Notes: generated by a model not told the origin, from the sequence alone. A DNA stretch of 42,167 nucleotides from Chitinophaga pinensis (GCA_945863605.1 CAMAZP010000028.1:1-42167), one strand, 5' to 3'. Shown: positions 8,044 to 17,210, counted from the first letter of the stretch. Made by a program: numbers and translations.

Positions 8044-10464
8044 TTAGCGATTCACCATAAAAATCGCATTTACTACCATTAATTTTCCATTTTCCCAGAA
8101 GCCTCGAAATAATGGATTATCAACTAGATAAACAACTGAACCTACGCCCATTGGGTGAACACCAGCAGTTAATGCTTCTGATTGTGATTTTTTCACTTTT
8201 GAACCAACGAATCCATTTACAGGCAAGGCATCTTTTTTCAACTGAAAAACAGTTCCATCAGCTAACTGAAAAACTTCTGTCGTTAATCGCATCGTGTGAT
8301 AATCAGAGTAACCAAAGGCTAAAGGATTTGTATTGTCAATCGAACAAGGATAAATCGCTCCAGTAATGGATGAACTTATTTGGTGACGTTCCATATTTCC
8401 AAAAGCTACTTTACTTTCTGCTGTGCTGTCATCACTTGTTTTTCGTTTTAAACCAAATGCTTCATTTCCAGCAAAAATCCCTGCAGAACTACCCATCACA
8501 ATTAGTTTTCCACCATTTTGAATCCAAGTAATTAGTTCTTGATTTTCGCTTAAATTGGAACTTCCTTCAGGGATAAAAAGCACATTCAATTTCTTTAACG
8601 CATCCGACAATCTGTCTTCGTAAATTAAATGTAAAGGGTGATTAAACTGCTGTTCAAAGAAATGCCAAATTTCACCAACGCTCAACGATGAATAATTGTC
8701 TCCCAATAAAACACCGATTTCTTGTTTCGGAATTGGTTTTACGCTGTAGGCTCCAAAGTCATTACCTGAATCTGCAAAACCAGATTTAACTGCTGTCAGT
8801 TCAACTTTTAGTTCTTTTGCTACTTTGCTAACAATTGCTTCTAAATCAATTGATTTATTTTCACCTCTCAACACAATTAATGTTCCCGGCTCATAGCTTT
8901 TTCCTTCCATTGAAAAGGCTTTTTCAGAGAAATAAACTTTAACATTTTCGGCTTGTAATTGAGCTAAAACTTGAGCTGATTTTATTGAATTCCAACGGCA
9001 AACATAAGCGTAAGAAACTTGCAAAGCTTTAAATTCTGCAATTGTTGGTTTTGCATAATTCTTCCCTGTAACCTTTATTTCAGATGCAAAAGCCTGTAAA
9101 CCAAATCCGTAAGGAAGTGACCAGGCCGTAATGTCATACGTTAAAGAATCAGAAAGTTTAGTTTGTGGTTCAAATAAAACATTCACTAAAGTTCCTTTTT
9201 CTTGATCTGTTGAAACAAGTAAATCACCCGAAATTGTTTTGTAGGATTCAACTTTTCCTGAATTAAAATTCCAACCTTTAACAGCTGTATTCTCAATTGC
9301 AGATTCGTAGCGAATTCCATTTTTATCCAATAATTCGAGTAACGATTCTAATTTGTATTGATTTCCGCTTATGACATAACTTTTGTATTTGTAATTTTTC
9401 TTTTTGCAGAAATCACGGTATTCTTTTATTAGTTTTTCGCTTTTATTTGAAGCAACCTCAACTGTTGAAATTCCTGTTGTGACATGATGTGAAACACGGT
9501 CTAAAAGCGACAAAGTATCACCAACTTGCGTTAAAACTGAAAGTCCAGCGCGTCCACTACCACCTTGCTCATAAGTCATTCCAATTGAACCATTAAACGT
9601 TGGGTACGTGTCGCCGTAACTTGGATAAAGCAAGTCGAAAATTTCTTTTGAAAAATACAACCATCCATTTTTGTCGAAATAAGACGCATGATTTTTACCA
9701 ATTTCTTTTTGGAAATCGCGTTGCCAATTAGTAATTACCTCGTGATAGGGTTCAGCCGCCGGAGGAAAATAGTACGGTTCATTAATTCCTTGTTCGTGGA
9801 AATCAACGTGCACGTGAGGCAACCATTGATTGTATTGTTTAACGCGTTGTTGCGATTCAACTTGTGTCATCCACGCCCAATCTCTATTCAAGTCAAATAA
9901 GTAGTGGTTCGGACGACCGCTTGGCCAAGGTTCGATGTGTTCAGCAGAAAAAGTGTGGACATCTGGTGTTTTATTTCCGTATTGATTGTAATAGTTTACG
10001 TAGCGATCTCTTCCATCGGGATTCAAACAAGGATCCATAATGATAATCGTGTTTTTTAAAAATTCACTGTTTTTGGTCAGTAGTAAAAAAGCGGTTTGCA
10101 TCGCTGCCTCTGTACCCGAACTTTCATTTCCGTGAACGTTGTAACTCAACCAAACAATGGCAACTTTTTCTGTTTCATCATTTGTTAAGTGCGCTTTACG
10201 AATATTTTCAAGGTTGCTTATATTTTCTTCAGTACCGAAATATGCTAAAATTAAATCGCGTTTTTCATACGTTTCTCCGTATTTCCAAACCAACATATTT
10301 TTTGAAAACTCTTTTTGTAGTTCGTAGAAATAATCAACTACTTTATCTTGACGAGTAAACTGTTTACCAATTTTATATCCCAAATAGCCTTCTGGCGTGA
10401 AATTACTTTGCGCCACAACTATTGTTGAAAGCAACAAAAGTGAGCTAAGAAATAACCTTTTCAT
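8044..10464 (-). CDS. Secreted M14-family zinc carboxypeptidase
   Basis: The 806-residue protein begins with a signal peptide (about residues 1-19, cleavage near VVAQS). The M14 catalytic domain shows the zinc ligands HxxE in HGNESSG (His111, Glu114) and the third ligand His223 in DFHEQG, with substrate-site residues in NPDGRDR and NRDW. The likely catalytic Glu is in MTYEQGG. The C-terminal half is long and has no motif I can name with confidence, though it contains a glutamine-amidotransferase-like GGKLIVMGSSAG segment; that arrangement is common in Bacteroidota M14 proteins. It probably trims peptides outside the cytoplasm. It is divergent from a TonB-dependent receptor gene, which suggests linked degradation and uptake. 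Confidence 0.9.
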   Translation of the reverse strand: MKRLFLSSLLLLSTIVVAQSNFTPEGYLGYKIGKQFTRQDKVVDYFYELQKEFSKNMLVWKYGETYEKRDLILAYFGTEENISNLENIRKAHLTNDETEKVAIVWLSYNVHGNESSGTEAAMQTAFLLLTKNSEFLKNTIIIMDPCLNPDGRDRYVNYYNQYGNKTPDVHTFSAEHIEPWPSGRPNHYLFDLNRDWAWMTQVESQQRVKQYNQWLPHVHVDFHEQGINEPYYFPPAAEPYHEVITNWQRDFQKEIGKNHASYFDKNGWLYFSKEIFDLLYPSYGDTYPTFNGSIGMTYEQGGSGRAGLSVLTQVGDTLSLLDRVSHHVTTGISTVEVASNKSEKLIKEYRDFCKKKNYKYKSYVISGNQYKLESLLELLDKNGIRYESAIENTAVKGWNFNSGKVESYKTISGDLLVSTDQEKGTLVNVLFEPQTKLSDSLTYDITAWSLPYGFGLQAFASEIKVTGKNYAKPTIAEFKALQVSYAYVCRWNSIKSAQVLAQLQAENVKVYFSEKAFSMEGKSYEPGTLIVLRGENKSIDLEAIVSKVAKELKVELTAVKSGFADSGNDFGAYSVKPIPKQEIGVLLGDNYSSLSVGEIWHFFEQQFNHPLHLIYEDRLSDALKKLNVLFIPEGSSNLSENQELITWIQNGGKLIVMGSSAGIFAGNEAFGLKRKTSDDSTAESKVAFGNMERHQISSSITGAIYPCSIDNTNPLAFGYSDYHTMRLTTEVFQLADGTVFQLKKDALPVNGFVGSKVKKSQSEALTAGVHPMGVGSVVYLVDNPLFRGFWENGKLMVVNAIFMVNR

Positions 10465-10477
10465 TCTTGTTTTTTCT

Positions 10478-10485
10478 CAAAACTA
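10478..10485 (-). promoter_or_regulatory. -7 box (TAGTTTTG, minus strand) of the M14 peptidase gene
   Basis: It is an exact TAnnTTTG match on the minus strand, 13 bases before the ATG at 10464. It faces the plus-strand box at 10551-10558, so the two genes share an intergenic stretch of about 100 bases. Confidence 0.45.
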
Positions 10486-10550
10486 CTCTTTTTTTTGAGG
10501 AACGATTCTAGCGAATTCAAAATATTTATGTGTGTAAAGCGTTTAGCATT

Positions 10551-10558
10551 TATCTTTG
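10551..10558 (+). promoter_or_regulatory. -7 box (TATCTTTG) of the TonB-dependent receptor gene
   Basis: It matches TAnnTTTG and ends 6 bases before ATG 10565. It overlaps the alternative TTG start at 10556, which argues for the ATG. Confidence 0.45.
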
Positions 10559-10564
10559 CGCTCA

Positions 10565-13195
10565 ATGAAACAGCTTTCTGTCCTATTTTTTCTTTTTCTG
10601 TCGTTTACTGCTCTGAGTCAAAATGTACGTGTAGTTGGTATGTGTACAGGAAAAAATGTAAAATCACTGGAAAACGTTCTAGTTGTTACAAAAACAAAAC
10701 CTGTTCAAAGTACATTCACTGACTCAATCGGACGATATGCCTTTAACTTGAATTTAAACGATACCGTAACTTTTGTCTATTCGATCGATGGTTTACGAGA
10801 AACGCAAACAACTATAATCAATCAAGCAGGAAGTCAAGAATTGCCTGTGATTAGTTTTCCAATTTTGCAACAAAGCGAAGTTGTCATTTCTCAAAATAAA
10901 ATAGATCCATTTGTATTAGAAAAAATGCCGACTGTTGATGCACAGAAAATTACAGGAAGTATCGAACGGACTTTAACTTTAACAACTGCTGCCACTTCAA
11001 ACAATGAGTTAACCACCAATTACAATGTTCGCGGTGGAAATTACGACGAGAATTTAGTGTATGTGAATGGTTTTTTGGTTTTTCGTCCTTTTCTAACTCG
11101 GAGCGGACAACAGGAAGGAATGAGTTTTATTCATTCGGCTTTAGTTGAAGATGTTCGTTTTTCTGCAGGAGGTTTTGATTCACAATACGGTGACCGATTA
11201 AGTTCAGTTTTGGATATAACTTACAAAACACCTCAAAAATTTAATGCTTCAGGTTTGGCTTCTTTGCTCGGCGTTGAAGCACACGTGGAACAAGAAGTTA
11301 ATCATCGCTTTAATTATTTAGTCGGGGCACGTTACCGTTCGAATGGCTACTTACTAAATTCATTACCAACGAAAGGTTCATATAATCCTGTTTTTGCGGA
11401 TGCTCAAATATTAACCAATTACAACCTCAGCGAAAAATTGGTGCTTTCTTTCCTTGGGCATTATTCTTCAAATAATTTCAGATTTAGTCCAGAAACATCA
11501 AAAACCGATTTTGGAACAGCAAATGAAGCTTATTCTTTCCGCATCTACTTTGATGGTACCGAGCAAACACGTTTTCAAACTATGATGGGTGGTTTGTCAC
11601 TTAAATATCAAGCGACAAAAGACACAAAATTAGATTTTTACGCTTCGGCTTTTAATACAGATGAACGCGAGTATTTTGACATTCAAGGGCAATATTACAT
11701 TAATGAATTAGAAACTGACCCATCTAAAGAAGAATATGGCGATTCTATTGCTGTTCTCGGCGTTGGAACATTTTTAAACCACGCCCGAAATCGCTTAAAT
11801 GCAACTATTTTTAGTATTTATCATAACGGGGAACATAATTTCTTTTCTGGTTTTACAAATGATGATAAAACAAAGTTCAAAAGTTCCGTTTTAAAATGGG
11901 GTGTACAATTCCAGCAAGACAACTTCAATGATGTGTTGAGCGAATGGAAAATGATTGATTCAGCAGGTTATAGTTTACCTCAAACAGTGAATAATGAAAT
12001 TGAATTATTTGAAACCATTAAAGGAGAACTTGCCATTAATTCCTACCGTCTTTCAAGTTTTTTACAATTAAATAAAAGTTGGTCGCACACAAAGAAAAAC
12101 TATTTGGTTGCTGTAGATCAAAAGATAAAAGTTGGCGACAAAAAAATAAAAAAACATTACGAAGAAGTAATCCGTGAGTCTAGTGATAAATTTGCCTTAA
12201 CGGTCGGACTTCGTAGCGGATACACTGCCATCAATAATGAGTTTTATTTAACTCCACGTGTTTCTGTGAGTTATTTCCCTCGATTGTATATGGTTCGAAA
12301 TGATCGCGTTGCACGAAGAAACTTATCTTATCGTTTCTCTACTGGATTGTATTATCAACCGCCATTTTACAGAGAATTTAGAACTTTTGATGGGCAATTG
12401 AATACCAATGTAAAAGCTCAAAAATCATTTCACGCTGTCGCTGGCACTGATTTCTTTTTCAATATGTGGAACCGTGAGCAACCTTTCAAATTCACAGGAG
12501 AGTTATTCTACAAATATTTGTGGGATGTGAATCCTTATGAAATTGAAAACGTTCGCACAAGATATTACGCTGAAAACAATGCTGTTGCTTTCGCTTATGG
12601 AATTGACGCTAATATACACGGTGAATTTGTGAAAGGAATTGAGTCTTTTTTCAAATTTGGAGTAATGTCCACTAAAGAAGATATCATTGGCGATTCTTAC
12701 AAAGAATTTTACAATGCCGCTGGCGAACGAATTATTTTTGGTTTCAGTGAAGACCAAGAAGTAGTTGACAGTGCAACGATTTACCCAGGTTACATTCCTC
12801 GACCAACCGATCAATTATTCACGTTTGGGGCGTTGGTTCAAGATCAAATGCCAGGTTTAGAAAATTTTACGGTTCAAATGGGAATGCAATTTGGATCACG
12901 TTTACCGTATGGTCCACCTGATTATACACGCTACAAAGACACTTTGCGCATTAAATCATATTTTCGCGTTGACTTAGGAATGTCCTATAATTTGATTGCT
13001 ACCAAAAAAGAGAAAAAGACGTTTTGGAATAAGAATTTCTCCGAGGCAGTTATCTCACTAGAAATATTTAATGTATTGGGGATCAATAACGTTCTTTCAA
13101 AGCAGTGGATTCAGGATGTCGAAGGAAAATATTACTCAATCCCCAATTATTTGACTGCAAGAAGATTTAATTTGAAGTTTATTGTTAGGCTGTAA
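10565..13195 (+). CDS. TonB-dependent outer membrane receptor with N-terminal carboxypeptidase-regulatory-like domain
   Basis: The 876 residues from ATG 10565 start with a signal peptide (LSVLFFLFLSFTALSQ). A short beta-sandwich of the carboxypeptidase-regulatory/DUF4480 type follows (about 20-100, with DSIGRYAF), as is usual in Bacteroidota receptors. The plug domain is next (YNVRGGNYDENLVYVNG, then FSAGGFDSQYGDRLSS). The remainder is an outer membrane beta-barrel ending in an aromatic/hydrophobic strand (NLKFIVRL). It should import a ligand with energy from TonB-ExbBD. No SusD partner lies next to it, so a polysaccharide-utilisation role is not indicated. The divergent M14 peptidase makes a peptide ligand possible, but that is inference. 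Confidence 0.9.
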   Translation: MKQLSVLFFLFLSFTALSQNVRVVGMCTGKNVKSLENVLVVTKTKPVQSTFTDSIGRYAFNLNLNDTVTFVYSIDGLRETQTTIINQAGSQELPVISFPILQQSEVVISQNKIDPFVLEKMPTVDAQKITGSIERTLTLTTAATSNNELTTNYNVRGGNYDENLVYVNGFLVFRPFLTRSGQQEGMSFIHSALVEDVRFSAGGFDSQYGDRLSSVLDITYKTPQKFNASGLASLLGVEAHVEQEVNHRFNYLVGARYRSNGYLLNSLPTKGSYNPVFADAQILTNYNLSEKLVLSFLGHYSSNNFRFSPETSKTDFGTANEAYSFRIYFDGTEQTRFQTMMGGLSLKYQATKDTKLDFYASAFNTDEREYFDIQGQYYINELETDPSKEEYGDSIAVLGVGTFLNHARNRLNATIFSIYHNGEHNFFSGFTNDDKTKFKSSVLKWGVQFQQDNFNDVLSEWKMIDSAGYSLPQTVNNEIELFETIKGELAINSYRLSSFLQLNKSWSHTKKNYLVAVDQKIKVGDKKIKKHYEEVIRESSDKFALTVGLRSGYTAINNEFYLTPRVSVSYFPRLYMVRNDRVARRNLSYRFSTGLYYQPPFYREFRTFDGQLNTNVKAQKSFHAVAGTDFFFNMWNREQPFKFTGELFYKYLWDVNPYEIENVRTRYYAENNAVAFAYGIDANIHGEFVKGIESFFKFGVMSTKEDIIGDSYKEFYNAAGERIIFGFSEDQEVVDSATIYPGYIPRPTDQLFTFGALVQDQMPGLENFTVQMGMQFGSRLPYGPPDYTRYKDTLRIKSYFRVDLGMSYNLIATKKEKKTFWNKNFSEAVISLEIFNVLGINNVLSKQWIQDVEGKYYSIPNYLTARRFNLKFIVRL

Positions 13196-13291
13196 AATTG
13201 ATTTTTGATTCTTATTTTTAAAAAGAATTGAATTCAAAGTCATGATTGGGTTGGTATCAATGCTGAATAACTTTTTTAAATAAGTAAATTC

Positions 13292-13966
13292 TCAATCACC
13301 TAACCCTTTTATAACAACAACAATCTCTCCTTTTGGTGGCGTTTTTACGAAATAACTAGTCAATTCTTCTAAGGTACCTCTGTGGTAGGTTTCATAGTAT
13401 TTAGAGATTTCACGTGCCACACAAACTTCCCTTGTTTTACCAAAAACTTCTTGCATTTGTTCCAAGGTTTTTGCTAAACGATGAGGTGATTCATACAAAA
13501 CAACTGTTCTTTCTTCTTGGCTGAGAATTTTAAGGCGTGTTTGTTTTCCTTTTTTGTGTGGAAGGAATCCTTCATAAACGAATTTATCACACGGAAAACC
13601 ACTCGCAACAAGCGCAGGAACAAATGCGGTTGGTCCAGGTAAGCATTCTACTTGGATTGAATTTTGAATCGCTGCTCGAACTAACAAAAAGCCGGGGTCG
13701 GAAATTCCAGGAGTACCCGCATCTGAAACAAGCACAACTAATTCTTCACTTTGAATCGCTTCTATGCATTTTTCAAGCATTTTGTGCTCATTGTGGGCGT
13801 GAAATGGAATGATTTTCTTCTGAATCCCTAAATGATCCAATAAACGCTTAGTCATACGGGTATCTTCCGCATAAATAAAAGCGGTTTCATTGAAATAACG
13901 TATTGTTCTTAGGGTAATGTCTTCCAAATTACCAATTGGTGTTGGAAGTAGTGCGAGTTTTGCCAT
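13292..13966 (-). CDS. rsmI: 16S rRNA (cytidine(1402)-2'-O)-methyltransferase, RsmI
   Basis: This SAM-dependent methyltransferase of the tetrapyrrole-methylase fold 2'-O-methylates C1402 in the decoding centre of 16S rRNA. Family signatures are the N-terminal LLPTPIGNLEDITLR, AEDTRMTKRLLDHLGI, and the SAM-site SDAGTPGISDPG, followed by GPTAFVPALVASGFP. At 224 residues it is shorter than E. coli RsmI because it lacks a C-terminal extension; I recall this being common in Bacteroidota. It is the last gene of a minus-strand operon, its start directly following the stop of the RDD gene. Confidence 0.95.
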   Translation of the reverse strand: MAKLALLPTPIGNLEDITLRTIRYFNETAFIYAEDTRMTKRLLDHLGIQKKIIPFHAHNEHKMLEKCIEAIQSEELVVLVSDAGTPGISDPGFLLVRAAIQNSIQVECLPGPTAFVPALVASGFPCDKFVYEGFLPHKKGKQTRLKILSQEERTVVLYESPHRLAKTLEQMQEVFGKTREVCVAREISKYYETYHRGTLEELTSYFVKTPPKGEIVVVIKGLGD

Positions 13967-14740
13967 TTATCGAGTTAATACAACGTATTCATTTAGAAGC
14001 GTTTCAAGAAATTTTAAGTGTTCTTTTGGTGTTTGTTCTATACCCATCAATCGTGCACTTTCATTTGCAATTTTTGAAATCAATTCCTCTAAGTTTTTGT
14101 TTTTGTAACGTTTTATTTGTTGAATACAATTTTTAATATAAATCATATCTTCGTCTGTAAAACGAACTACTTGAGGATAAGATGGTGTAAAATTTTCATT
14201 GGTTTTAATCTTCAACACATCATTTAAGGTATAACTTTGAGAAGATTTAGTTTTCACCACGATTGTTCCTGCTAATGAATCGCCAATGCGTTGATTGTTA
14301 ATAGTAAGCCCGCAAATAAAAGCATCTATAATATTCAATAATGGTAATAGCATTATTAAGAAATTTGCCGAAATCCAAAGGAAATCACCTCTAAAAAACC
14401 AACGAGTCATCACTTCCTTAAATCCAACTCGGTGACCATTTAATTTTAAAACTCGAATTCCAACAACCATTTTTCCAATCGTTTGTCCTCCTGTAATATA
14501 TTCCATAACAGGTTGATACAAAATCCAAGGAAGTTTCACCAACAATAATGTCATAAATAGCCAAGTTCCGAAATTCGTAAATAAATCATCAGTTTGAATC
14601 GACATCATTGCGATGAATAAATAAACGGATAATATGATTGTATCTAATATGTAGGCACCAATTCGCTGAAAAACAGAAGCTGCTTCGAAATCAATCAAAA
14701 CATATTGAGAAGATTTGAAAGTCAGTTTTACAGTGCTCAT
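13967..14740 (-). CDS. RDD-family integral membrane protein
   Basis: The 257-residue protein has the RDD-family pattern: an early hydrophobic segment carrying R and D residues (QRIGAYILDTIILSVYLF), a second and third membrane segment, and the conserved GGQTIGKMVVGIRVLK. About 100 hydrophilic residues follow at the C-terminus and are probably cytoplasmic. RDD proteins are mostly uncharacterised; some are linked to ion transport. The start codon overlaps the 3' end of radA by 4 bases, and the stop is adjacent to the rsmI start, so it is translationally coupled to both. Confidence 0.88.
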   Translation of the reverse strand: MSTVKLTFKSSQYVLIDFEAASVFQRIGAYILDTIILSVYLFIAMMSIQTDDLFTNFGTWLFMTLLLVKLPWILYQPVMEYITGGQTIGKMVVGIRVLKLNGHRVGFKEVMTRWFFRGDFLWISANFLIMLLPLLNIIDAFICGLTINNQRIGDSLAGTIVVKTKSSQSYTLNDVLKIKTNENFTPSYPQVVRFTDEDMIYIKNCIQQIKRYKNKNLEELISKIANESARLMGIEQTPKEHLKFLETLLNEYVVLTR

Positions 14741-16095
14741 GCAAATACGAATTTAACAACTTCTTCAATTTTTCCACAACTAAAAACTTCGATTTCTGAT
14801 TTTTTAAGCTCTAAGCCTTTTGAATATTTTGAAACTACAATTTGCTTGTATCCCAATTTTTCGGCTTCACTTATGCGCTGTTCGATGCGATTAACAGGAC
14901 GAATTTCACCTGATAGGCCAATTTCACCAGCAAAGGCAATCGTTTTTGGAATCGCTAAATCAGCATTGGAAGAAAGCACAGAAATTGCAACTGCTAAATC
15001 AATTGCTGGATCATCAACTTTGATTCCACCAGCAATATTTAAAAACACATCTTTTGAACTCAATTTAAAACCACAACGTTTTTCCAAAACCGCCAATAGC
15101 ATATTCAATCGTTTGGCATCAAAGCCTGTTGAAGAACGCTGAGGTGTTCCATAAGCAGCTGAACTCACCAATGCTTGAACTTCGACTAAAAGAGGTCGCA
15201 TTCCTTCTATCGTGGAAGCAATTGCAATACCACTTAAGTCTTTATCTGTATTAGTAATTAATATCTCTGAAGGATTTTCAACACCGCGAAGTCCTGCACC
15301 ATGCATTTCATAGATTCCAAGTTCATTTGTAGAACCAAAGCGATTTTTAATAGTCCGCAACAAGCGGTAAATATGATTTCTATCTCCTTCAAATTGCAAA
15401 ACAACATCCACCATGTGTTCTAGAACTTTTGGTCCAGCTAATGTTCCATCTTTGGTTATGTGACCAATTAGAAAAATCGGAATATTTGTCTGTTTAGCAT
15501 AGCGCAATAATTGAGCAGTACATTCACGAACTTGAGAAATACTTCCAGGAGAACTTTCGATATGTGATGAAAATAAAGTTTGAATAGAATCAATTATAAT
15601 TATCTCAGGTTGAATTTCATTCGCGTGAAGTACAATGTTTTGCAGATTTGTTTCGGTTAATAGAAAACAAGTGTCGTTGATTCTTCCGATACGATCAGCA
15701 CGCATTTTTATTTGACGATCACTTTCCTCTCCTGAAACATAGAGCGTTTTGATTGTGTCTGCAATTGCAAGTTGAAGTAACAAAGTTGATTTACCTATTC
15801 CAGGGTCACCTCCTAAAAGAATAATAGAACCAGGAACTAATCCACCACCAAGAACACGGTGCAATTCGGAATCCTTTAAAACCCTGCGTTCTTCTTCTTG
15901 TTTAACCACCTCTTGAATAAGTTGAGGTTTCGCGTGTTTCGTTTCATTTGAAAAAGCAACCACATTTTTGGAAGGCTTTTCAATCATTTCTTCAACAAAT
16001 GTATTCCACTCGCTACAAGAAGGACATTTACCTAGCCATTTCGCTGCTTCATACCCACAGCTTTGACAAAAAAAAGCAGATTTTATTTTTGACAT
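14737..16095 (-). CDS. radA: DNA repair protein RadA
   Basis: RadA is a RecA-like ATPase that drives branch migration during recombination. The 452 residues show the N-terminal C4 zinc finger (Cys10, Cys13, Cys24, Cys27), the Walker A GDPGIGKST (96-104), the RadA-specific KNRFG motif (250-254) and a C-terminal Lon-protease-like domain that forms the hexamer scaffold. Length and order are normal. One base separates it from the beta-barrel gene upstream, and it overlaps the RDD gene downstream by 4 bases. Confidence 0.96.
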   Translation of the reverse strand: MSKIKSAFFCQSCGYEAAKWLGKCPSCSEWNTFVEEMIEKPSKNVVAFSNETKHAKPQLIQEVVKQEEERRVLKDSELHRVLGGGLVPGSIILLGGDPGIGKSTLLLQLAIADTIKTLYVSGEESDRQIKMRADRIGRINDTCFLLTETNLQNIVLHANEIQPEIIIIDSIQTLFSSHIESSPGSISQVRECTAQLLRYAKQTNIPIFLIGHITKDGTLAGPKVLEHMVDVVLQFEGDRNHIYRLLRTIKNRFGSTNELGIYEMHGAGLRGVENPSEILITNTDKDLSGIAIASTIEGMRPLLVEVQALVSSAAYGTPQRSSTGFDAKRLNMLLAVLEKRCGFKLSSKDVFLNIAGGIKVDDPAIDLAVAISVLSSNADLAIPKTIAFAGEIGLSGEIRPVNRIEQRISEAEKLGYKQIVVSKYSKGLELKKSEIEVFSCGKIEEVVKFVFA

Positions 16096-16096
16096 T

Positions 16097-16717
16097 TTAT
16101 TCCTTGGCTTTTGAGATTCGGTAACTAAATTTTAATCCAATTCCTGCATTTAACTTAATATTTTTAATTGGAGCCTGATCTCCTACTTGATATTTTTTAT
16201 CCAAAGCAAATCCCAAATTAGCGGAGAAATCAATAAAAAATCGTTTATCCAAGTAAAAATGATAGCCAATTCCTACACGTGGAATCATACGCTGGTAATA
16301 TTCTTTGGTGATTAATGTGCCACCATCTTGCGAAAAATTCTTTCTATATAAACGATATTTATACTCTGTAGAGAAGTAAAGGTTTTCACCCAAAGCCATT
16401 GGATAGTAACGTAATACCAAGCTTGCACTTGGACCAGGAACCACTTCTCTTGCATTTACAACAATAACTTCTTGTAGCGCATTTTGAATGTAATTATCTG
16501 TAAGTAAGCCTAAACCAACTTCAAAACTTGTTTTCTTGGAGAAAGATTGTTCGTAGAGAAAAAGTACTTCACCTACAAAAAGTGGTGCAACACTTAGCTT
16601 AGTAGCACTAAAACATTGGGGTTTAGATTTCTTGCTTTGCGCAAATAAAAGAGTTGGTAAGAATATCAAAATAAACACTAAAAATCTGCTCAAATTCAAT
16701 TCTTTTGAAATATACAT
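16097..16717 (-). CDS. Predicted outer membrane beta-barrel protein
   Basis: The 206-residue protein has a signal peptide (about residues 11-26, cleavage after LLFAQ). Alternating hydrophobic and aromatic strands follow (FEVGLGLL, LVLRYYPMALG, FSTEYKYRLYRKNF, RVGIGYHFYL, FIDFSANLGFAL, LNAGIGLKFSYRIS), which fits an 8- to 10-strand barrel. I cannot name a family. It is the first gene of the radA-RDD-rsmI operon, an unexpected partner for a DNA repair gene. Its start codon directly abuts a perfect 13-bp inverted repeat, which suggests control at the mRNA leader or at an operator. Confidence 0.75.
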   Translation of the reverse strand: MYISKELNLSRFLVFILIFLPTLLFAQSKKSKPQCFSATKLSVAPLFVGEVLFLYEQSFSKKTSFEVGLGLLTDNYIQNALQEVIVVNAREVVPGPSASLVLRYYPMALGENLYFSTEYKYRLYRKNFSQDGGTLITKEYYQRMIPRVGIGYHFYLDKRFFIDFSANLGFALDKKYQVGDQAPIKNIKLNAGIGLKFSYRISKAKE

Positions 16718-16752
16718 TTATCTATTTTTTATAAAATTAAAAAAATAGATAA
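16718..16752. repeat. Perfect 13-bp inverted repeat abutting the start of the radA operon
   Basis: The arms are 16718-16730 (TTATCTATTTTTT) and 16740-16752 (AAAAAATAGATAA), with a 9-base AT loop. On the minus strand the second arm ends directly at the ATG of the beta-barrel gene. A possible minus-strand -7 box with one mismatch (TAACGTTG, 16759-16766) would start the transcript inside the repeat. It is therefore either an operator over the start site or a weak leader hairpin; the low GC content argues against a strong hairpin. Confidence 0.75.
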
Positions 16753-16827
16753 GGATACCAACGTTAATAAGTTGATATTTTTAATGAAAAATTTTATTTG
16801 TAGTTGTAGATTGAAAAACAATTAATA

Positions 16828-16835
16828 TAAATTTG
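16828..16835 (+). promoter_or_regulatory. -7 box (TAAATTTG) of the small acidic protein gene
   Basis: It is an exact TAnnTTTG match with a TTG at 16804-16806, 21 bases upstream, as expected for a Flavobacterium-type -33 element. This is the best two-part promoter in the window. It covers the TTG at 16833, so translation should begin at ATG 16863. Confidence 0.55.
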
Positions 16836-16862
16836 TCGCAAAGAATTCATTCAATAAAAGAT

Positions 16863-17210
16863 ATGTCTAAAAGAAGGTCTATAATTAGCTACGATAAACT
16901 AACCATTGAACAGAAAAAGCAAATTCTAAAAGAATTTCCAGATGGTTATATTAATCATTTAACTACAATTAAAACACCAACAGGTGAAATACTAGATGCA
17001 TTAATTTGGGAAACTGATGAAGTTATTTATCTTGTTAAAATCAACAAGATTACTCCTAAAATTAAATCTATACAAGAAGATGAAGACGAGGAGTTTGAAG
17101 ATGATTTTGATAAAGTTCCAGATTTGAAAGAAGATGATTTGGATGCCGATAGCGAGGAAGAAGATGATTATGAAAAACCAGACGAAGATGATGAAGCTGA
17201 CGACGAGTAA
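16863..17210 (+). CDS. Small conserved-type protein with a long acidic tail
   Basis: The 115 residues from ATG 16863 have an ordered N-terminal half (about 1-65, beginning MSKRRSIISYDKLT). The C-terminal tail of about 45 residues is almost entirely Asp/Glu. Similar small acidic-tailed proteins are, as far as I recall, common and uncharacterised in Flavobacteriales. No signal peptide or membrane segment is seen. The tail could bind basic proteins or metals, but there is no direct evidence. It is followed by mtnB on the same strand after 77 bases that contain their own -7 box. An upstream TTG (16833) is in frame but overlaps the promoter. Confidence 0.75.
   Translation: MSKRRSIISYDKLTIEQKKQILKEFPDGYINHLTTIKTPTGEILDALIWETDEVIYLVKINKITPKIKSIQEDEDEEFEDDFDKVPDLKEDDLDADSEEEDDYEKPDEDDEADDE

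Noticed and set aside
8112..8366. Plus-strand frame antisense to the M14 peptidase gene
   Set aside because: It has low-complexity composition and no homology that I recognise; it is the complement of a conserved coding frame.
13208..13228. Possible terminator (ATTCTT ... AAGAAT) between the TonB receptor and rsmI genes
   Set aside because: The stem is short and almost all A/T, so it cannot be told from chance.
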